Origin: Hyphomicrobiales bacterium
GTDB lineage: Bacteria; Pseudomonadota; Alphaproteobacteria; Rhizobiales; Rhizobiaceae
DNA length: 64,000 nucleotides
Reading direction: 5' to 3'
Assembly (NCBI GenBank): GCA_900473805.1
Contig: UCMS01000027.1
Span: 1-64,000 of the forward strand
The translations under genes were made by a program, and so were the position numbers. A model generated the notes under the pieces. The model did no database searches. It was not told where the DNA came from and worked only from the letters and a program-made list of their open reading frames with translations. Positions 51,354-60,566 of this stretch are shown here, piece by piece; position 1 is the first letter of the stretch; every line of letters starts with the position of its first letter.

Positions 51354-52736
51354 ATGACGGACTTCGATCTGGTTCTTAAGGGAACCCTTGTTCTCCCAGA
51401 GCGCATCGTACCCTCCGGCTACATTGCCGTTCGCCAAGGCATGATCGCCGAAATCGGCGTCGGAACGGCCCCTGCCGGTCTCGAGCGGCATGATCTTGGC
51501 GAAGCGCTTATCCTGCCAGGCGCCATCGATGCGCAGGTTCATTCTCTCAGCCAGAAGGACCAGGAGGATTTTATCTGGTCCACTCGGTCTGCGGCGGCGG
51601 GCGGCGTGACCACGATCGTCGACATGCCCTATGACGAAGGCGATCTGATCTGCTCGGCTGCGGCCGTGAAGCGAAAGGTGGCTCATGCTTCTGCCCAGGC
51701 GCGGGTCGATTTTGCGCTTTACGGCACCATAGACCCGGAAGAGGGGGCGGCGCGGATCCTCGAACAGGTCGAAGCCGGTGTCGCGGCCTTCAAATTCTCC
51801 ACCTTCGGCACCGATCCGAAACGTTTCCCCCGCATCCCGGCTGCACTTCTGCAATCCTGTTTTGCCTCGATCGCCCCAACAGGGCTGGCAGCCGGAGTAC
51901 ATAACGAAGATGACGAATTCGTGCGGGCGGCCATCGAGGCGGTGAAGGTTGCGGGCATCACCGACTACCGCGCCCACGGTCTGTCGCGCCCGCCGCTCAC
52001 CGAACTCCTCGCCATGCACCAGATCTATGAGACGGGTGTGGCGACCGGCTGTCCCGCGCATGTCGTGCATTGCTCGCTCGGTCGCGGCTACGAGATCGCC
52101 GCCGGCTATCGTGCCCAAGGTCATGCCGCAACCGTCGAAGCCTGCATCCACTATCTCGTGCTCGACGAGGAAAACGATGTCCGGCGGCTCGGCGGCAAGG
52201 CCAAGATCAATCCGCCGATCCGGCCGCGCGCCGAAGTCGAAAAACTCTGGCGCCACGTGGCTGCCGGCAATGTCACCCTCGTCTCGACCGATCATGTCAG
52301 TTGGTCGGAGCAGCGCAAGACGAACCCGGACATGCTGGCCAACTCCTCCGGCGTGCCGGGGCTCGAAGTCATGCTGCCGCTCTTCGTCAAGGGCGCACTG
52401 GATCGCGGCATTTCGCTCACCTGGGCAGCGCGGCTTATGGCTCAGAACCCCGCCCGACATTTCCGCCTGGATCACGTCAAAGGTGCACTCAAGGTCGGCA
52501 AACATGCCGATATCGCGGTGATGGCACCCAGCAACCATGTCTATGACGCCTCTGCGAGCGGCCATAACGTCGTCGGCTGGTCGCCCTATAATGGCATGAC
52601 GCTACCCTACCGGGTGGCCGCCACCTATCTCCGCGGACGGCTCGCCTTCGACGGCAGCCGCGTGCTCGCCGAACCGGGCAACGGCCAATTCATGCGCCCG
52701 CCGGCAAGGCTGTCCCTCCAGGGTCTTCCCACATGA
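51354..52736 (+). CDS. Hydantoinase/dihydroorotase-like amidohydrolase
   Basis: A 460-residue cyclic amidohydrolase that should open a hydantoin-like ring. Metal-site residues are Gln61-x-His63 in 'GAIDAQVHS' (His-x-His in most hydantoinases; Gln also occurs in dihydroorotase-like members), carboxylated Lys147 in 'AAFKFST', His183 in 'HNED', His239 in 'VHCS' and Asp313 in 'STDH'. AAGGGAGAAGG precedes the ATG at 51354. First gene of a four-gene operon; the next gene overlaps by ATGA and encodes a carbamoylase-like enzyme, the normal partner of a hydantoinase. Confidence 0.88.
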   Translation: MTDFDLVLKGTLVLPERIVPSGYIAVRQGMIAEIGVGTAPAGLERHDLGEALILPGAIDAQVHSLSQKDQEDFIWSTRSAAAGGVTTIVDMPYDEGDLICSAAAVKRKVAHASAQARVDFALYGTIDPEEGAARILEQVEAGVAAFKFSTFGTDPKRFPRIPAALLQSCFASIAPTGLAAGVHNEDDEFVRAAIEAVKVAGITDYRAHGLSRPPLTELLAMHQIYETGVATGCPAHVVHCSLGRGYEIAAGYRAQGHAATVEACIHYLVLDEENDVRRLGGKAKINPPIRPRAEVEKLWRHVAAGNVTLVSTDHVSWSEQRKTNPDMLANSSGVPGLEVMLPLFVKGALDRGISLTWAARLMAQNPARHFRLDHVKGALKVGKHADIAVMAPSNHVYDASASGHNVVGWSPYNGMTLPYRVAATYLRGRLAFDGSRVLAEPGNGQFMRPPARLSLQGLPT

Positions 52737-54016
52737 GGCAGAACCTCGTCGTAGATGCCACGCGCATCTCAGCAGATATCGAGGCACTTGCCGCGATCAC
52801 CGAACCGGATCGCCCATACACGCGACGCGCCTTCACCCCGCTCTTTCTCGATGGGCGCGCCTATCTCGAAGCCCGTTTCAAAAGTGCCGGTCTGGAAACG
52901 CGGATCGATGCGAGCGGCAATCTGATCGGCAGGCGTCCGGGGAAAGTGCCCGGCCTCGGTGTGTTGATGCTGGGATCGCATTCGGACACAGTGCCGGAAG
53001 GGGGCCGCTTCGACGGCGTCGCGGGCGTGGTGGCCGCACTCGAAGTCGCACGCAGCCTGGGCGACCGCGGCATCGCGCTCGCCCACGATCTGGAGATCGT
53101 CGATTTCCTCGCCGAAGAAGTCTCCATCTTCGGCGTCTCCTGTATCGGAAGCCGGGGTATGGCAGGTTTGCGCCCTCCCGAATGGCTGGAGCGACGGGCA
53201 GGGGATCTGACCTTGGAAGAGGGGCTCACCCTGGTCGGCGGCGAGCCGCACACCTCAGGTGCCCGCAGCGATATCCGCGCCTTCCTTGAACTCCACATCG
53301 AACAGGGTCCCGTGCTTGAGACAGCGCGTCTCGACATCGGCGTGGTGACCGCGATTGCCGGGATCACCCGGATCGAAATCATCGTGCAGGGCCGCGCCGA
53401 TCACGCCGGCACGACACCGATGACGGCGCGGCAGGATGCGCTGGTCGCCGCCGCCAAACTGGTGCTCGACATCCAGCGCCTCGGTTTAGAACTCGCCGCG
53501 ACGCCCGGACATTTCGCCGCCACGGTCGGGGAATTCGAAATCGAGCCGAACGCCGCCAATGTGGTTCCCTCGCGTGTCCGCATGCTGCTCGATATCAGAG
53601 CGGAGCAACGTGAAGATCTCGATCATTTTCAACGGCAGCTGAACAGTGCGGTCGACGCCGTGGGCCGAGAGACAGGCGTCATGATCGCCGCGCCAAGAGT
53701 GATTTCCGATAATCCCGCGACGCCGATGGACAGACACGTGATCGAGGCCCTGGAAACGGGCTGCCAGACAACGGGCGCCACTTACCGCCGCATGGCCTCG
53801 GGCGCCGGCCACGACGCGGCCTTCATGGCGCGCATCTGCCCGGCCGGCATGGTCTTCATCCCCTGCGCCGGTGGACGCAGCCACACACCGGTGGAATGGG
53901 CAGAGACCGCCGATATCGCGCTGGGCTCAGCCGTGCTGCTCGAAGCCGTCCTCACACTGGACGATCAACTCGCCAGTCCAACCAGGGAGATCGATGATGG
54001 GACGCATACTGACTGA
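52733..54016 (+). CDS. N-carbamoyl-amino-acid hydrolase/allantoate amidohydrolase-like Zn hydrolase
   Basis: A 427-residue M20-type hydrolase of the hydantoinase/carbamoylase family (UAxaprot). Metal and catalytic motifs: 'GSHSDTVPEGGRFDG' (His and Asp ligands), 'FLAEEVSIFG' (catalytic Glu pair), 'ELHIEQGPVLE' and a C-terminal 'SHTPVEWA'. It would remove the carbamoyl group from the ring-opened product to give a free amino acid, CO2 and ammonia. Translationally coupled to the hydantoinase-like gene and overlapping the DUF917 gene. Confidence 0.88.
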   Translation: MRQNLVVDATRISADIEALAAITEPDRPYTRRAFTPLFLDGRAYLEARFKSAGLETRIDASGNLIGRRPGKVPGLGVLMLGSHSDTVPEGGRFDGVAGVVAALEVARSLGDRGIALAHDLEIVDFLAEEVSIFGVSCIGSRGMAGLRPPEWLERRAGDLTLEEGLTLVGGEPHTSGARSDIRAFLELHIEQGPVLETARLDIGVVTAIAGITRIEIIVQGRADHAGTTPMTARQDALVAAAKLVLDIQRLGLELAATPGHFAATVGEFEIEPNAANVVPSRVRMLLDIRAEQREDLDHFQRQLNSAVDAVGRETGVMIAAPRVISDNPATPMDRHVIEALETGCQTTGATYRRMASGAGHDAAFMARICPAGMVFIPCAGGRSHTPVEWAETADIALGSAVLLEAVLTLDDQLASPTREIDDGTHTD

Positions 54017-55088
54017 AAAGGACGTCGAAGCGGCAGTCAAGGGCGGTTCCGTCTATGCTGCGGGTGGCGGAGGCTGGGCCGATCACGGCCGTATGCTCGG
54101 CTATGCAGCCGTCAGCATCGGCAAGCCGGAACTCGTCTCGATCGACGAACTCTCAGATAACGACTGGGTGGCGACGGCCGCCGCGATCGGGGCGCCGGCT
54201 TCGACCACCCCCTGGGAAATGCAGGGCGTGGACTACGTCAAGGCGGTGCAGTTGCTGCAGGAGGCGCTGGGCGAAAAGCTAGCCGGCCTGATCATCGGCC
54301 AGAATGGCAAGTCCTCGACGCTGAACGGCTGGCTGCCCTCGGCCATTCTCGGTACCAAGGTCGTCGATGCCGTCGGCGACATTCGCGCTCATCCGACCGG
54401 CGACATGGGCGCGATCGGCATGGCAGGATCGCCGGAGCAGATGATCCAGACGGCCGTTGGCGGCAACCGGTCGGAAAACCGCTACATCGAACTGGTCGTC
54501 CGCGGTGCCACCGCCAAGGTCTCGCCGATCCTGCGCACAGCCGCCGACCAGTCCGGCGGCTTCATCGCCTCCTGCCGCAATCCGCTGCGCGCCTCCTATG
54601 TTCGGCGCAACGCAGCGCTGGGCGGGATCTCGCTGGCACTTGCGCTCGGCGAAGCGATCATCGCTGCCGAAGCCAAGGGGGCGGGGGCTGTCATCGACGC
54701 CATCGTCAAGGCGACGTCCGGCACCATCCTGAAGGAAGGGATCGTGACAAAGAAGTCGGTCGTCTACACCAACGAAGCCTTCGACGTCGGGACCGTCAAG
54801 GTCGGATCCGACGACACGGCCATCACGCTGCACATCATGAACGAATACATGGCCGTCGACGATGCCGGCGGCAATAGGCTGGCGACCTTCCCGGATGTCA
54901 TCACGACCCTATCGACCGAAGGCGAGCCGCTCAGCGTCGGACAGTTGCACGAGGGCATGCCGATCTTCGTCCTGCATGTGCCGAAAACGGTGATCCCGCT
55001 CTCTGCGGGGGTGAAAGATCCAGCCGTCTATCCGCCCGTCGAAAAGGCGCTCGGCATCAGGATTGCCGATTACGCACTCGCCGACTGA
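53997..55088 (+). CDS. DUF917 family protein
   Basis: A 363-residue protein of DUF917, a family related to one part of hydantoinase/oxoprolinase proteins ('AAGGGGWADHGRMLGYAAV', 'GDMGAIGMAGSPEQMIQTAVGGNRSENRYIEL'-type segments, C-terminal 'VIPLSAGVKDPAVYPPVEKALG'). No reaction is assigned for most members; from memory, a desulfhydrase of the ergothioneine pathway in Burkholderia may belong here (to be checked). I chose the second of two tandem ATG codons (53994, 53997) by spacing from GGGAG. It overlaps the carbamoylase-like gene by 20 bases, so it is part of the pathway. Confidence 0.82.
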   Translation: MGRILTEKDVEAAVKGGSVYAAGGGGWADHGRMLGYAAVSIGKPELVSIDELSDNDWVATAAAIGAPASTTPWEMQGVDYVKAVQLLQEALGEKLAGLIIGQNGKSSTLNGWLPSAILGTKVVDAVGDIRAHPTGDMGAIGMAGSPEQMIQTAVGGNRSENRYIELVVRGATAKVSPILRTAADQSGGFIASCRNPLRASYVRRNAALGGISLALALGEAIIAAEAKGAGAVIDAIVKATSGTILKEGIVTKKSVVYTNEAFDVGTVKVGSDDTAITLHIMNEYMAVDDAGGNRLATFPDVITTLSTEGEPLSVGQLHEGMPIFVLHVPKTVIPLSAGVKDPAVYPPVEKALGIRIADYALAD

Positions 55089-55111
55089 TCAAACGCCGAA
55101 GGAATTTTCCA

Positions 55112-56779
55112 ATGCCGAAACCCAATCCGCGCCATCCCGGCTTTCCCATCCCCGGCGGTCCAGAACTGAGGGCCAAAGGCTGGCGGCAGGAGGCGCTTCT
55201 CCGTTTGCTTGAAAACGTGCTCTCGGTCGGCGAGGATCCGGATCGGCTGATCGTCTATGCCGCGCTCGGCAAGGCTGCGCGCAACTGGCCGGCGCATGCC
55301 AAGATCGTCGAGACGTTGTTGTCGATGGACGAGGACCAGACGCTGATCATCCAGTCGGGCAAGCCGGTCGGCCTTTTGAAAACCCATGCTAGGGCACCAC
55401 TCGTCATCATGGCGAATTGCAACATCGTCGGACAATGGGCCAAAGCCGAGATCTTCTACGATCTCGAGAAAAAGGGGCTTATCTGCTGGGGCGGACTGAC
55501 CGCCGGTGCATGGCAGTATATCGGCTCGCAGGGCGTCATCCAGGGCACTTATGAGATCTTCATGCGGATCGCCGAGCGGCGCTTTGGCGGATCGCTCGCC
55601 GGCCGCTTCATCCTGACGGCGGGCCTTGGTGGCATGGGTGGCGCCCAGCCATTGGCAGGACGCATGGCTGGCGCTGCGATCCTTGTCGTCGACATCGATC
55701 CGGAACGTGCCGAAAAGCGCCGGGCTATTGGCTTCCTTGACATCGTCGCGCCGGATCTCGACACGGCGTTACGCCTGATCGATGAGGCGGTGGCGGACAA
55801 GCGCGCGATCTCCGTCGGCCTCGTCGGCAATGCTGCCGACATCTACCCGAAGATCGAGGCGCGCGGCATCGTGCCCGATATCGTCACGGATCAGACCTCG
55901 GCGCATGACCTGGTCTATGGCTATGTGCCGAAAGGCATGAGCCTTGTGGACGTCCGACGGCTGCGGGAAGAGGGACCGGCGCAGCTGATGGCGGCCAGTC
56001 GCGCGTCGATCGTCGATCATGTGCGCGCCATGCTCGCCTTCCAGAAAAAGGGTTCGGAAGTCTTCGACAACGGCAACCTCATCCGCACCCAGGCACGAGA
56101 GGGCGGCGTAGCCAACGCCTTCGACATCCCGATCTTCACCGAGGCCTATCTGCGTCCGCTGTTCTGCAAGGCGATCGGGCCCTTTCGCTGGATGGCTCTG
56201 TCGGGCGAAGAAAGCGACATCGCCCGCATCGATGATCTCGTGCTCGAACTCTTCCCCGACAACCAGATCGTCACCAACTGGATCTCGCTGGCGCGGCAGT
56301 ATGTGCCCTTCGAGGGCTTACCCGCCCGCATCGCCTGGCTCGGCCATGGGGAGCGCACACGCCTTGCGGTCGCCGTCAATGAGCTGGTCGCATCAGGCGC
56401 GTTGAAGGGTCCGATCGCGTTTTCCCGGGATCATCTCGATGCCGGCGCCATGGCCCATCCCAACATCATGACGGAGAACATGAAGGACGGATCGGACGTC
56501 ATCGCCGACTGGCCGCTGATCAATGCCATGACGCTCTGCGCCTCGATGGCCGATCTGGTCGTGATCCACTCGGGCGGCGGCGGTTATGCAGGCTTCATGA
56601 CGAGTGCCGGCGTCACCATCGTCGCTGACGGGACAGAAGCGGGGGCCGAACGCCTTTCACATGCCCTCACCAATGACACCTCTCTGGGTATCATCCGCTA
56701 TGCCGACGCCGGTTATGAGACGGCGATCGAGGCCGCAGAAGCGTCCGGCGTCGGCTATCTTCCGCTCGGATCGGCGTGA
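55112..56779 (+). CDS. Urocanase-like hydratase lacking the essential Cys
   Basis: A 555-residue homologue of urocanate hydratase over its full length. NAD-binding 'TAGLGGMGGAQPLAGRMAGA', 'TDQTSAHDLVYGY' and 'SRDHLDAGAMAHPN' align well with HutU. In 'FEGLPARIAWLGHG' residue 408 is Ala; HutU has 'GLPARICW' with the essential Cys410. 'LHHGGGVGMG' of HutU is 'IHSGGGGYAG'. So it is unlikely to be an ordinary urocanase; a modified urocanate, such as thiourocanate, is a plausible substrate (inference). It follows DUF917, hydantoinase and carbamoylase genes, and no hutH, hutI or hutG is adjacent. Confidence 0.85.
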   Translation: MPKPNPRHPGFPIPGGPELRAKGWRQEALLRLLENVLSVGEDPDRLIVYAALGKAARNWPAHAKIVETLLSMDEDQTLIIQSGKPVGLLKTHARAPLVIMANCNIVGQWAKAEIFYDLEKKGLICWGGLTAGAWQYIGSQGVIQGTYEIFMRIAERRFGGSLAGRFILTAGLGGMGGAQPLAGRMAGAAILVVDIDPERAEKRRAIGFLDIVAPDLDTALRLIDEAVADKRAISVGLVGNAADIYPKIEARGIVPDIVTDQTSAHDLVYGYVPKGMSLVDVRRLREEGPAQLMAASRASIVDHVRAMLAFQKKGSEVFDNGNLIRTQAREGGVANAFDIPIFTEAYLRPLFCKAIGPFRWMALSGEESDIARIDDLVLELFPDNQIVTNWISLARQYVPFEGLPARIAWLGHGERTRLAVAVNELVASGALKGPIAFSRDHLDAGAMAHPNIMTENMKDGSDVIADWPLINAMTLCASMADLVVIHSGGGGYAGFMTSAGVTIVADGTEAGAERLSHALTNDTSLGIIRYADAGYETAIEAAEASGVGYLPLGSA

Positions 56780-56890
56780 ACACAAAATACCGGACGAAGA
56801 TTTCACTTCGCGGTCGTCATAAGCAAGGAATTTGCTGCCTATTTATCCAGCAATAGACTAACAGAGAGGCAAATCTGTCGTGGAATTGCC

Positions 56891-58051
56891 ATGTCCTTGC
56901 TTCAACGCCTCAGCCCCGGGCTGGTCCGCACCAGTCTGCGCGAGAGGCTTCGTGTTTCGGCCGGTGCCTTGACCGGTATCTGCCTCACCGGTCTCGTCAG
57001 CTCTCTGGCGTTGGGCGGAAATGGCAGCGTCCCAATGATCGTCGCCCCGATGGGCGCGTCAGCAGTGCTCCTGTTTGCAGCGCCCGCAAGCCCGCTCGCC
57101 CAGCCGTGGTCCATCCTCGGCGGCAATCTGGTGGCGGCCTTGATCGGCGTCACCTGCGCGCTTTTCATCCCCAATGTGCTGATCGCCGCCGGCGTCGCCA
57201 TTGCGCTTGCGATCGCCGCCATGCTCGTCTTCAACTGCCTGCATCCACCGAGCGGTGCGGTCGCGCTGACCGCTGTGCTCGGTGGACCGACCATTCATGA
57301 TGCGGGCTACTGGTTCGCGCTCTCGCCGATCGCTCTCAATTCGGTCGTCCTGCTATCGGTTGCGCTGCTCTTCAACAATGTCACTGGCCGCCGCTATCCG
57401 CATCTTGCACCCGCGCCCGGCCAGCCGGCGCAGAAGACATCCGATCCCTTGCCTGGCCACCGCATCGGCCCCGGTGAAAGCGACATTGCCGCGGCGATCC
57501 AGGATTTCGACGAGGTCGTCCCGGTCAGCACGGATGATCTGGACCTCTTGTTTCACAAGGCGCAGATCCGCGCCTTCGAGCGTCAGGCCGGCGGCGTCAC
57601 CTGCGCCGATGTCATGTCGAGAGATGTCCTGTCCGTCGAGACGGGCACCAGCCTCAAGACGGTGTGGCGCATCTTCATGACGCGGCACATCAAAGCCTTG
57701 CCTGTCACCGACGAGACGGGGCACCTGGTCGGCATCGTCTCACTGGACGATTTCCTGGAGAACTCGGTCCTCTCGGGGGAGGGCACCCTTCGCCTCGGCT
57801 TCGGCCATACGATCATGGCGTCGCTGCGCAGAGAAGCCTTGCCGAAGCGTGTCGAAGAGATCATGCGCCGCAAGGTGCAGTCGGCCATGCCCCAGACAAC
57901 AATCACCGCGCTGGTATCACCCATGGTCGACCAGGGCATCGATCAGATGCCGGTGGTCGACGGTGACAACCGGCTGATCGGGATCATCAGCCAGTCGGAT
58001 CTGCTGGGCGCACTCTTCCAGTCGAAACTCGACAGCATCGCTCATTTCTGA
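56891..58051 (+). CDS. HPP-family membrane protein with two CBS domains
   Basis: A 386-residue protein: HPP integral membrane domain with about four to five helices (residues 25-165, 'IVAPMGASAVLLFAAPASPLAQPW', 'LHPPSGAVALTAVLGG'), a linker, then paired CBS domains (about 237-290 and 318-375) that usually bind adenosyl nucleotides. HPP proteins are linked to nitrite or other anion transport in chloroplasts and cyanobacteria; here the substrate is unknown. Upstream 56780-56890 has a possible TTTGCT-17-TAGACT promoter, so it is separate from the urocanase-like operon. Confidence 0.85.
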   Translation: MSLLQRLSPGLVRTSLRERLRVSAGALTGICLTGLVSSLALGGNGSVPMIVAPMGASAVLLFAAPASPLAQPWSILGGNLVAALIGVTCALFIPNVLIAAGVAIALAIAAMLVFNCLHPPSGAVALTAVLGGPTIHDAGYWFALSPIALNSVVLLSVALLFNNVTGRRYPHLAPAPGQPAQKTSDPLPGHRIGPGESDIAAAIQDFDEVVPVSTDDLDLLFHKAQIRAFERQAGGVTCADVMSRDVLSVETGTSLKTVWRIFMTRHIKALPVTDETGHLVGIVSLDDFLENSVLSGEGTLRLGFGHTIMASLRREALPKRVEEIMRRKVQSAMPQTTITALVSPMVDQGIDQMPVVDGDNRLIGIISQSDLLGALFQSKLDSIAHF

Positions 58052-58075
58052 CCAGAGACGAAGGTAGGCCGGAAA

Positions 58076-58669
58076 TCAGGCGACGTCACTCGCCAAGCGC
58101 TTCAGGAGCGAGACCAGCTTATCGACACCCTCATCGAGAACGCCGCTGTTGTCGATGGCCACGACGTCAAAGCTCTCCGGCAGGGGATCGACAGCGCGGG
58201 CAAGCCTTGCCTCGATCTCTTCCCGAGTTTCACGGCCACGACCGGCAAGACGGGCGGCCAGAACGTCTGGGCTCGCCGTCACGTTGACGACCAAAAGGCG
58301 AGGGAACACCGCCTGGAAACGGCCAAGTGCCGAGCGAGAGCCATTGACGACTACGACGCGGCCCGCCGCGAGTTCGTCCAGGACGGCTGCGGGGACACCG
58401 TAATTCAGCCCATGTGCGTCCCAGCTGACGGCAAAAGCCCCGGCCTTTTCGAGCTGATCGAAATCTCCCGCTGAAACCGGCATGTGGTTCTCCCCGGCCT
58501 CGTCGGCCGGGCGGGTGATCAGACGCCGGGCGAAAACAACGGCAGACGAATCTTCAAACGCTGTTCTGGCGCCGGCGATCAGGCTGTCCTTGCCGACCCC
58601 GCTCGGGCCCACCACTGCCACCAGCATACCGGCCTTCACCGAGGCAGGGGATTGCGGCTGGCCGTCCAT
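58076..58669 (-). CDS. phnN: Ribose 1,5-bisphosphate phosphokinase PhnN
   Basis: A 197-residue guanylate-kinase-like enzyme with P-loop 'GPSGVGKDS' and the family segments 'FARRLITRPADEAGENH' and 'HGLNYGVP'. It makes PRPP from ribose 1,5-bisphosphate in the carbon-phosphorus lyase route. TGATG overlaps phnM; the ATG at 58669 is preferred to a GTG three bases earlier. Last gene of the phn operon visible here. Confidence 0.9.
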   Translation of the reverse strand: MDGQPQSPASVKAGMLVAVVGPSGVGKDSLIAGARTAFEDSSAVVFARRLITRPADEAGENHMPVSAGDFDQLEKAGAFAVSWDAHGLNYGVPAAVLDELAAGRVVVVNGSRSALGRFQAVFPRLLVVNVTASPDVLAARLAGRGRETREEIEARLARAVDPLPESFDVVAIDNSGVLDEGVDKLVSLLKRLASDVA

Positions 58670-59805
58670 CACGCCACCCGCCGTCCCTGACGCCAGACGG
58701 CCTTGACCACCGGGACGCCTTCCGGCCGGCGGACATGCACCAGATCCGCACGCAAGCCCGGAGCGATCCGGCCGCGATCCTCCAGACCGACCGTGCGGGC
58801 CGGCGTCGCGGTCACCATGGCCAGAGCCGATGGGAGATCGATGCCGTCGATATCATCGGCGAGCACAAAGGCGGCGTGCAGAAGGCTGAGCGGCACATAA
58901 TCCGAAGACAGCACGTCGAGCACGCCGAGCTTTGCCAAATCCCGCGCCGCGATATTGCCCGAATGCGACTTGCCACGCACCACGTTGGGTGCTCCCATCA
59001 GAACGCTCATGCCGGCCTTGTGCGAAGCCTCGGCTGCCTCCAGGCTGGTCGGGAACTCGGCGAGTTTCACCCCGTGACCCTTGGCTTCCTCGACATGGGC
59101 AAGGGTTGCATCGTCATGGCTTGCTACAGTGATGCCGCGCTCGGCACAGATGCGGGCAAGCGTGTCGCGATGGATGCCGGAATACTGTGCAGACAGGGCC
59201 AGCCGGCTTTCGACGAAGCGGGCGAACTGCTCGTCGGTTAGGCCGCGCTTGGTTTTGTAGTAGAGCGTGTACTGGTCCATCGTCTGGAACTGACGCTGCC
59301 CCGGGGAATGGTCCATCAGGGAAACGAGACGGACATGGGGGTCGGTCTCGAAATCGGCAAAGTGATCCAGCACGTTGTTTGAGGCGACCTCGCAGCGCAG
59401 GTGGATCAGGTGATCGGCGCGAAGACGGTCGTCCTTTTCGGCGGCCTGAATGGCATCGGCCATATCGCGCATCTCGCCCTTGTCGAAGCCACCATCCTCG
59501 TCCGAGCCCATGCGCAGGCAATCGAACACGGTCGTGATACCCGATGTCACCACCTGGGCGTCGTGCGCCTGGATGGCCGATGTTTTGTCCCAACGCACGC
59601 CGGGGCGCGGCGAATAATGGGCTTCGAGATGATCGGTGTGGAGCTCCACCAGACCCGGAACAATGTAGTCGCCGGCGAGGTCTTCGCCGACGCGGCTTGC
59701 GCCCTCATCGATCGCTTCGATCAGACCATTGCGAACGATCAGGCTGCCGTGAACGATACGGTCCTCCAGAACGATGCGGGCATTGGAGAGGACAAGTTCA
59801 GCCAT
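58669..59805 (-). CDS. phnM: Alpha-D-ribose 1-methylphosphonate 5-triphosphate diphosphatase PhnM
   Basis: A 378-residue amidohydrolase-fold enzyme with 'VPGLVELHTDHLEAHYSPRPGV' (His-x-x-His metal site), 'QAHDAQVVTSGITTVFDCLRMG', 'HDDATLAHVEEA' and C-terminal 'VWRQGRRVA'. It releases pyrophosphate from the phosphonate-ribose triphosphate before C-P bond cleavage. The start overlaps the DUF1045 gene by eight bases with no separate ribosome site, so translation is coupled. Confidence 0.93.
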   Translation of the reverse strand: MAELVLSNARIVLEDRIVHGSLIVRNGLIEAIDEGASRVGEDLAGDYIVPGLVELHTDHLEAHYSPRPGVRWDKTSAIQAHDAQVVTSGITTVFDCLRMGSDEDGGFDKGEMRDMADAIQAAEKDDRLRADHLIHLRCEVASNNVLDHFADFETDPHVRLVSLMDHSPGQRQFQTMDQYTLYYKTKRGLTDEQFARFVESRLALSAQYSGIHRDTLARICAERGITVASHDDATLAHVEEAKGHGVKLAEFPTSLEAAEASHKAGMSVLMGAPNVVRGKSHSGNIAARDLAKLGVLDVLSSDYVPLSLLHAAFVLADDIDGIDLPSALAMVTATPARTVGLEDRGRIAPGLRADLVHVRRPEGVPVVKAVWRQGRRVA

Positions 59806-60511
59806 GATGATAACCATTGGTTGGGGCAGGGGAGAGGGGCTGCCGGGAATGGACGAGGAAGGGGGCGCCGCGTTCGGGCTCGATGAAGAGCGTAAGCGAA
59901 TCGATGACAAGCGGCCTTGCGGTGAAGAGGGCGAAACGACGCTCCAGCAGTTTCCGCATCACATCGGCGCGTTCTTCGGAGACGGGGCCGGTCAGTGTCA
60001 TATGAAAGCGAAAATCCTCGAAGACATGGTGATAGCCCCAGGCCACCAGGTTCTTGCGCTGGCGCTCACTCAGCCGTTCGGGATTGCGCCGCGCGATATC
60101 GGCCTCAGAGAGAGGTGCGCGAAAGGGTTCGAAGGCCTCGACCACGGCAGCCGCAAAGTCCTGAAGCGGCGGATGCAGTGTTTCAGGCACCAGCGCAAAG
60201 AAGGGTCCGAGCTGTTCGACGACAATCGAGGGGATGGAGAAGGCGGTTTGGCGTGCCCCGAACTCCGTAAGGGCTGCGAGCAGATCGGCCTCGCTGCAAC
60301 CATCCTTCAGAGAAAACGGTGCCTTGAGCGTCGCGTGAAATCCGTAACGGCGCGGATCGTCAGTGAGTTTAAACACTTCGCCCGCTTCAAAGCCCGGATG
60401 ATCTTCCTGGGGCAGGTTCTCCCCGGTAAAAGCGTCCCGTCCCAGCCAAGCAGAGGCTGCGCGGGTGAGGGGGGCGTCTTCGGCGGGCGTAAAATACAGG
60501 GCGTAGCGCAA
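59798..60511 (-). CDS. DUF1045 phosphonate-operon protein (2H phosphoesterase-like)
   Basis: A 237-residue protein of the DUF1045 family found almost only in phosphonate operons. Two His-x-Thr motifs, 'YGFHATLKAPF' and 'FRFHMTLTGPV', are those of the 2H phosphodiesterase fold, suggesting hydrolysis of a cyclic phosphodiester such as the cyclic ribose phosphate left after C-P cleavage (inference; in E. coli this step is done by the unrelated PhnP). Lies between phnE and phnM. Confidence 0.88.
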   Translation of the reverse strand: MRYALYFTPAEDAPLTRAASAWLGRDAFTGENLPQEDHPGFEAGEVFKLTDDPRRYGFHATLKAPFSLKDGCSEADLLAALTEFGARQTAFSIPSIVVEQLGPFFALVPETLHPPLQDFAAAVVEAFEPFRAPLSEADIARRNPERLSERQRKNLVAWGYHHVFEDFRFHMTLTGPVSEERADVMRKLLERRFALFTARPLVIDSLTLFIEPERGAPFLVHSRQPLSPAPTNGYHHG

Positions 60512-60566
60512 GGTGGTGCTCTCGGAATGCTAGGGGAGGGGCGCAACGAACTACGCCCATTCCGGA

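Noticed and set aside
55112..56779. Ordinary hut (histidine utilisation) operon
   Set aside because: The urocanase homologue lacks the essential Cys and no hutI, hutG or hutC lies near; the lyase homologue 20 kb away lacks the MIO triad.
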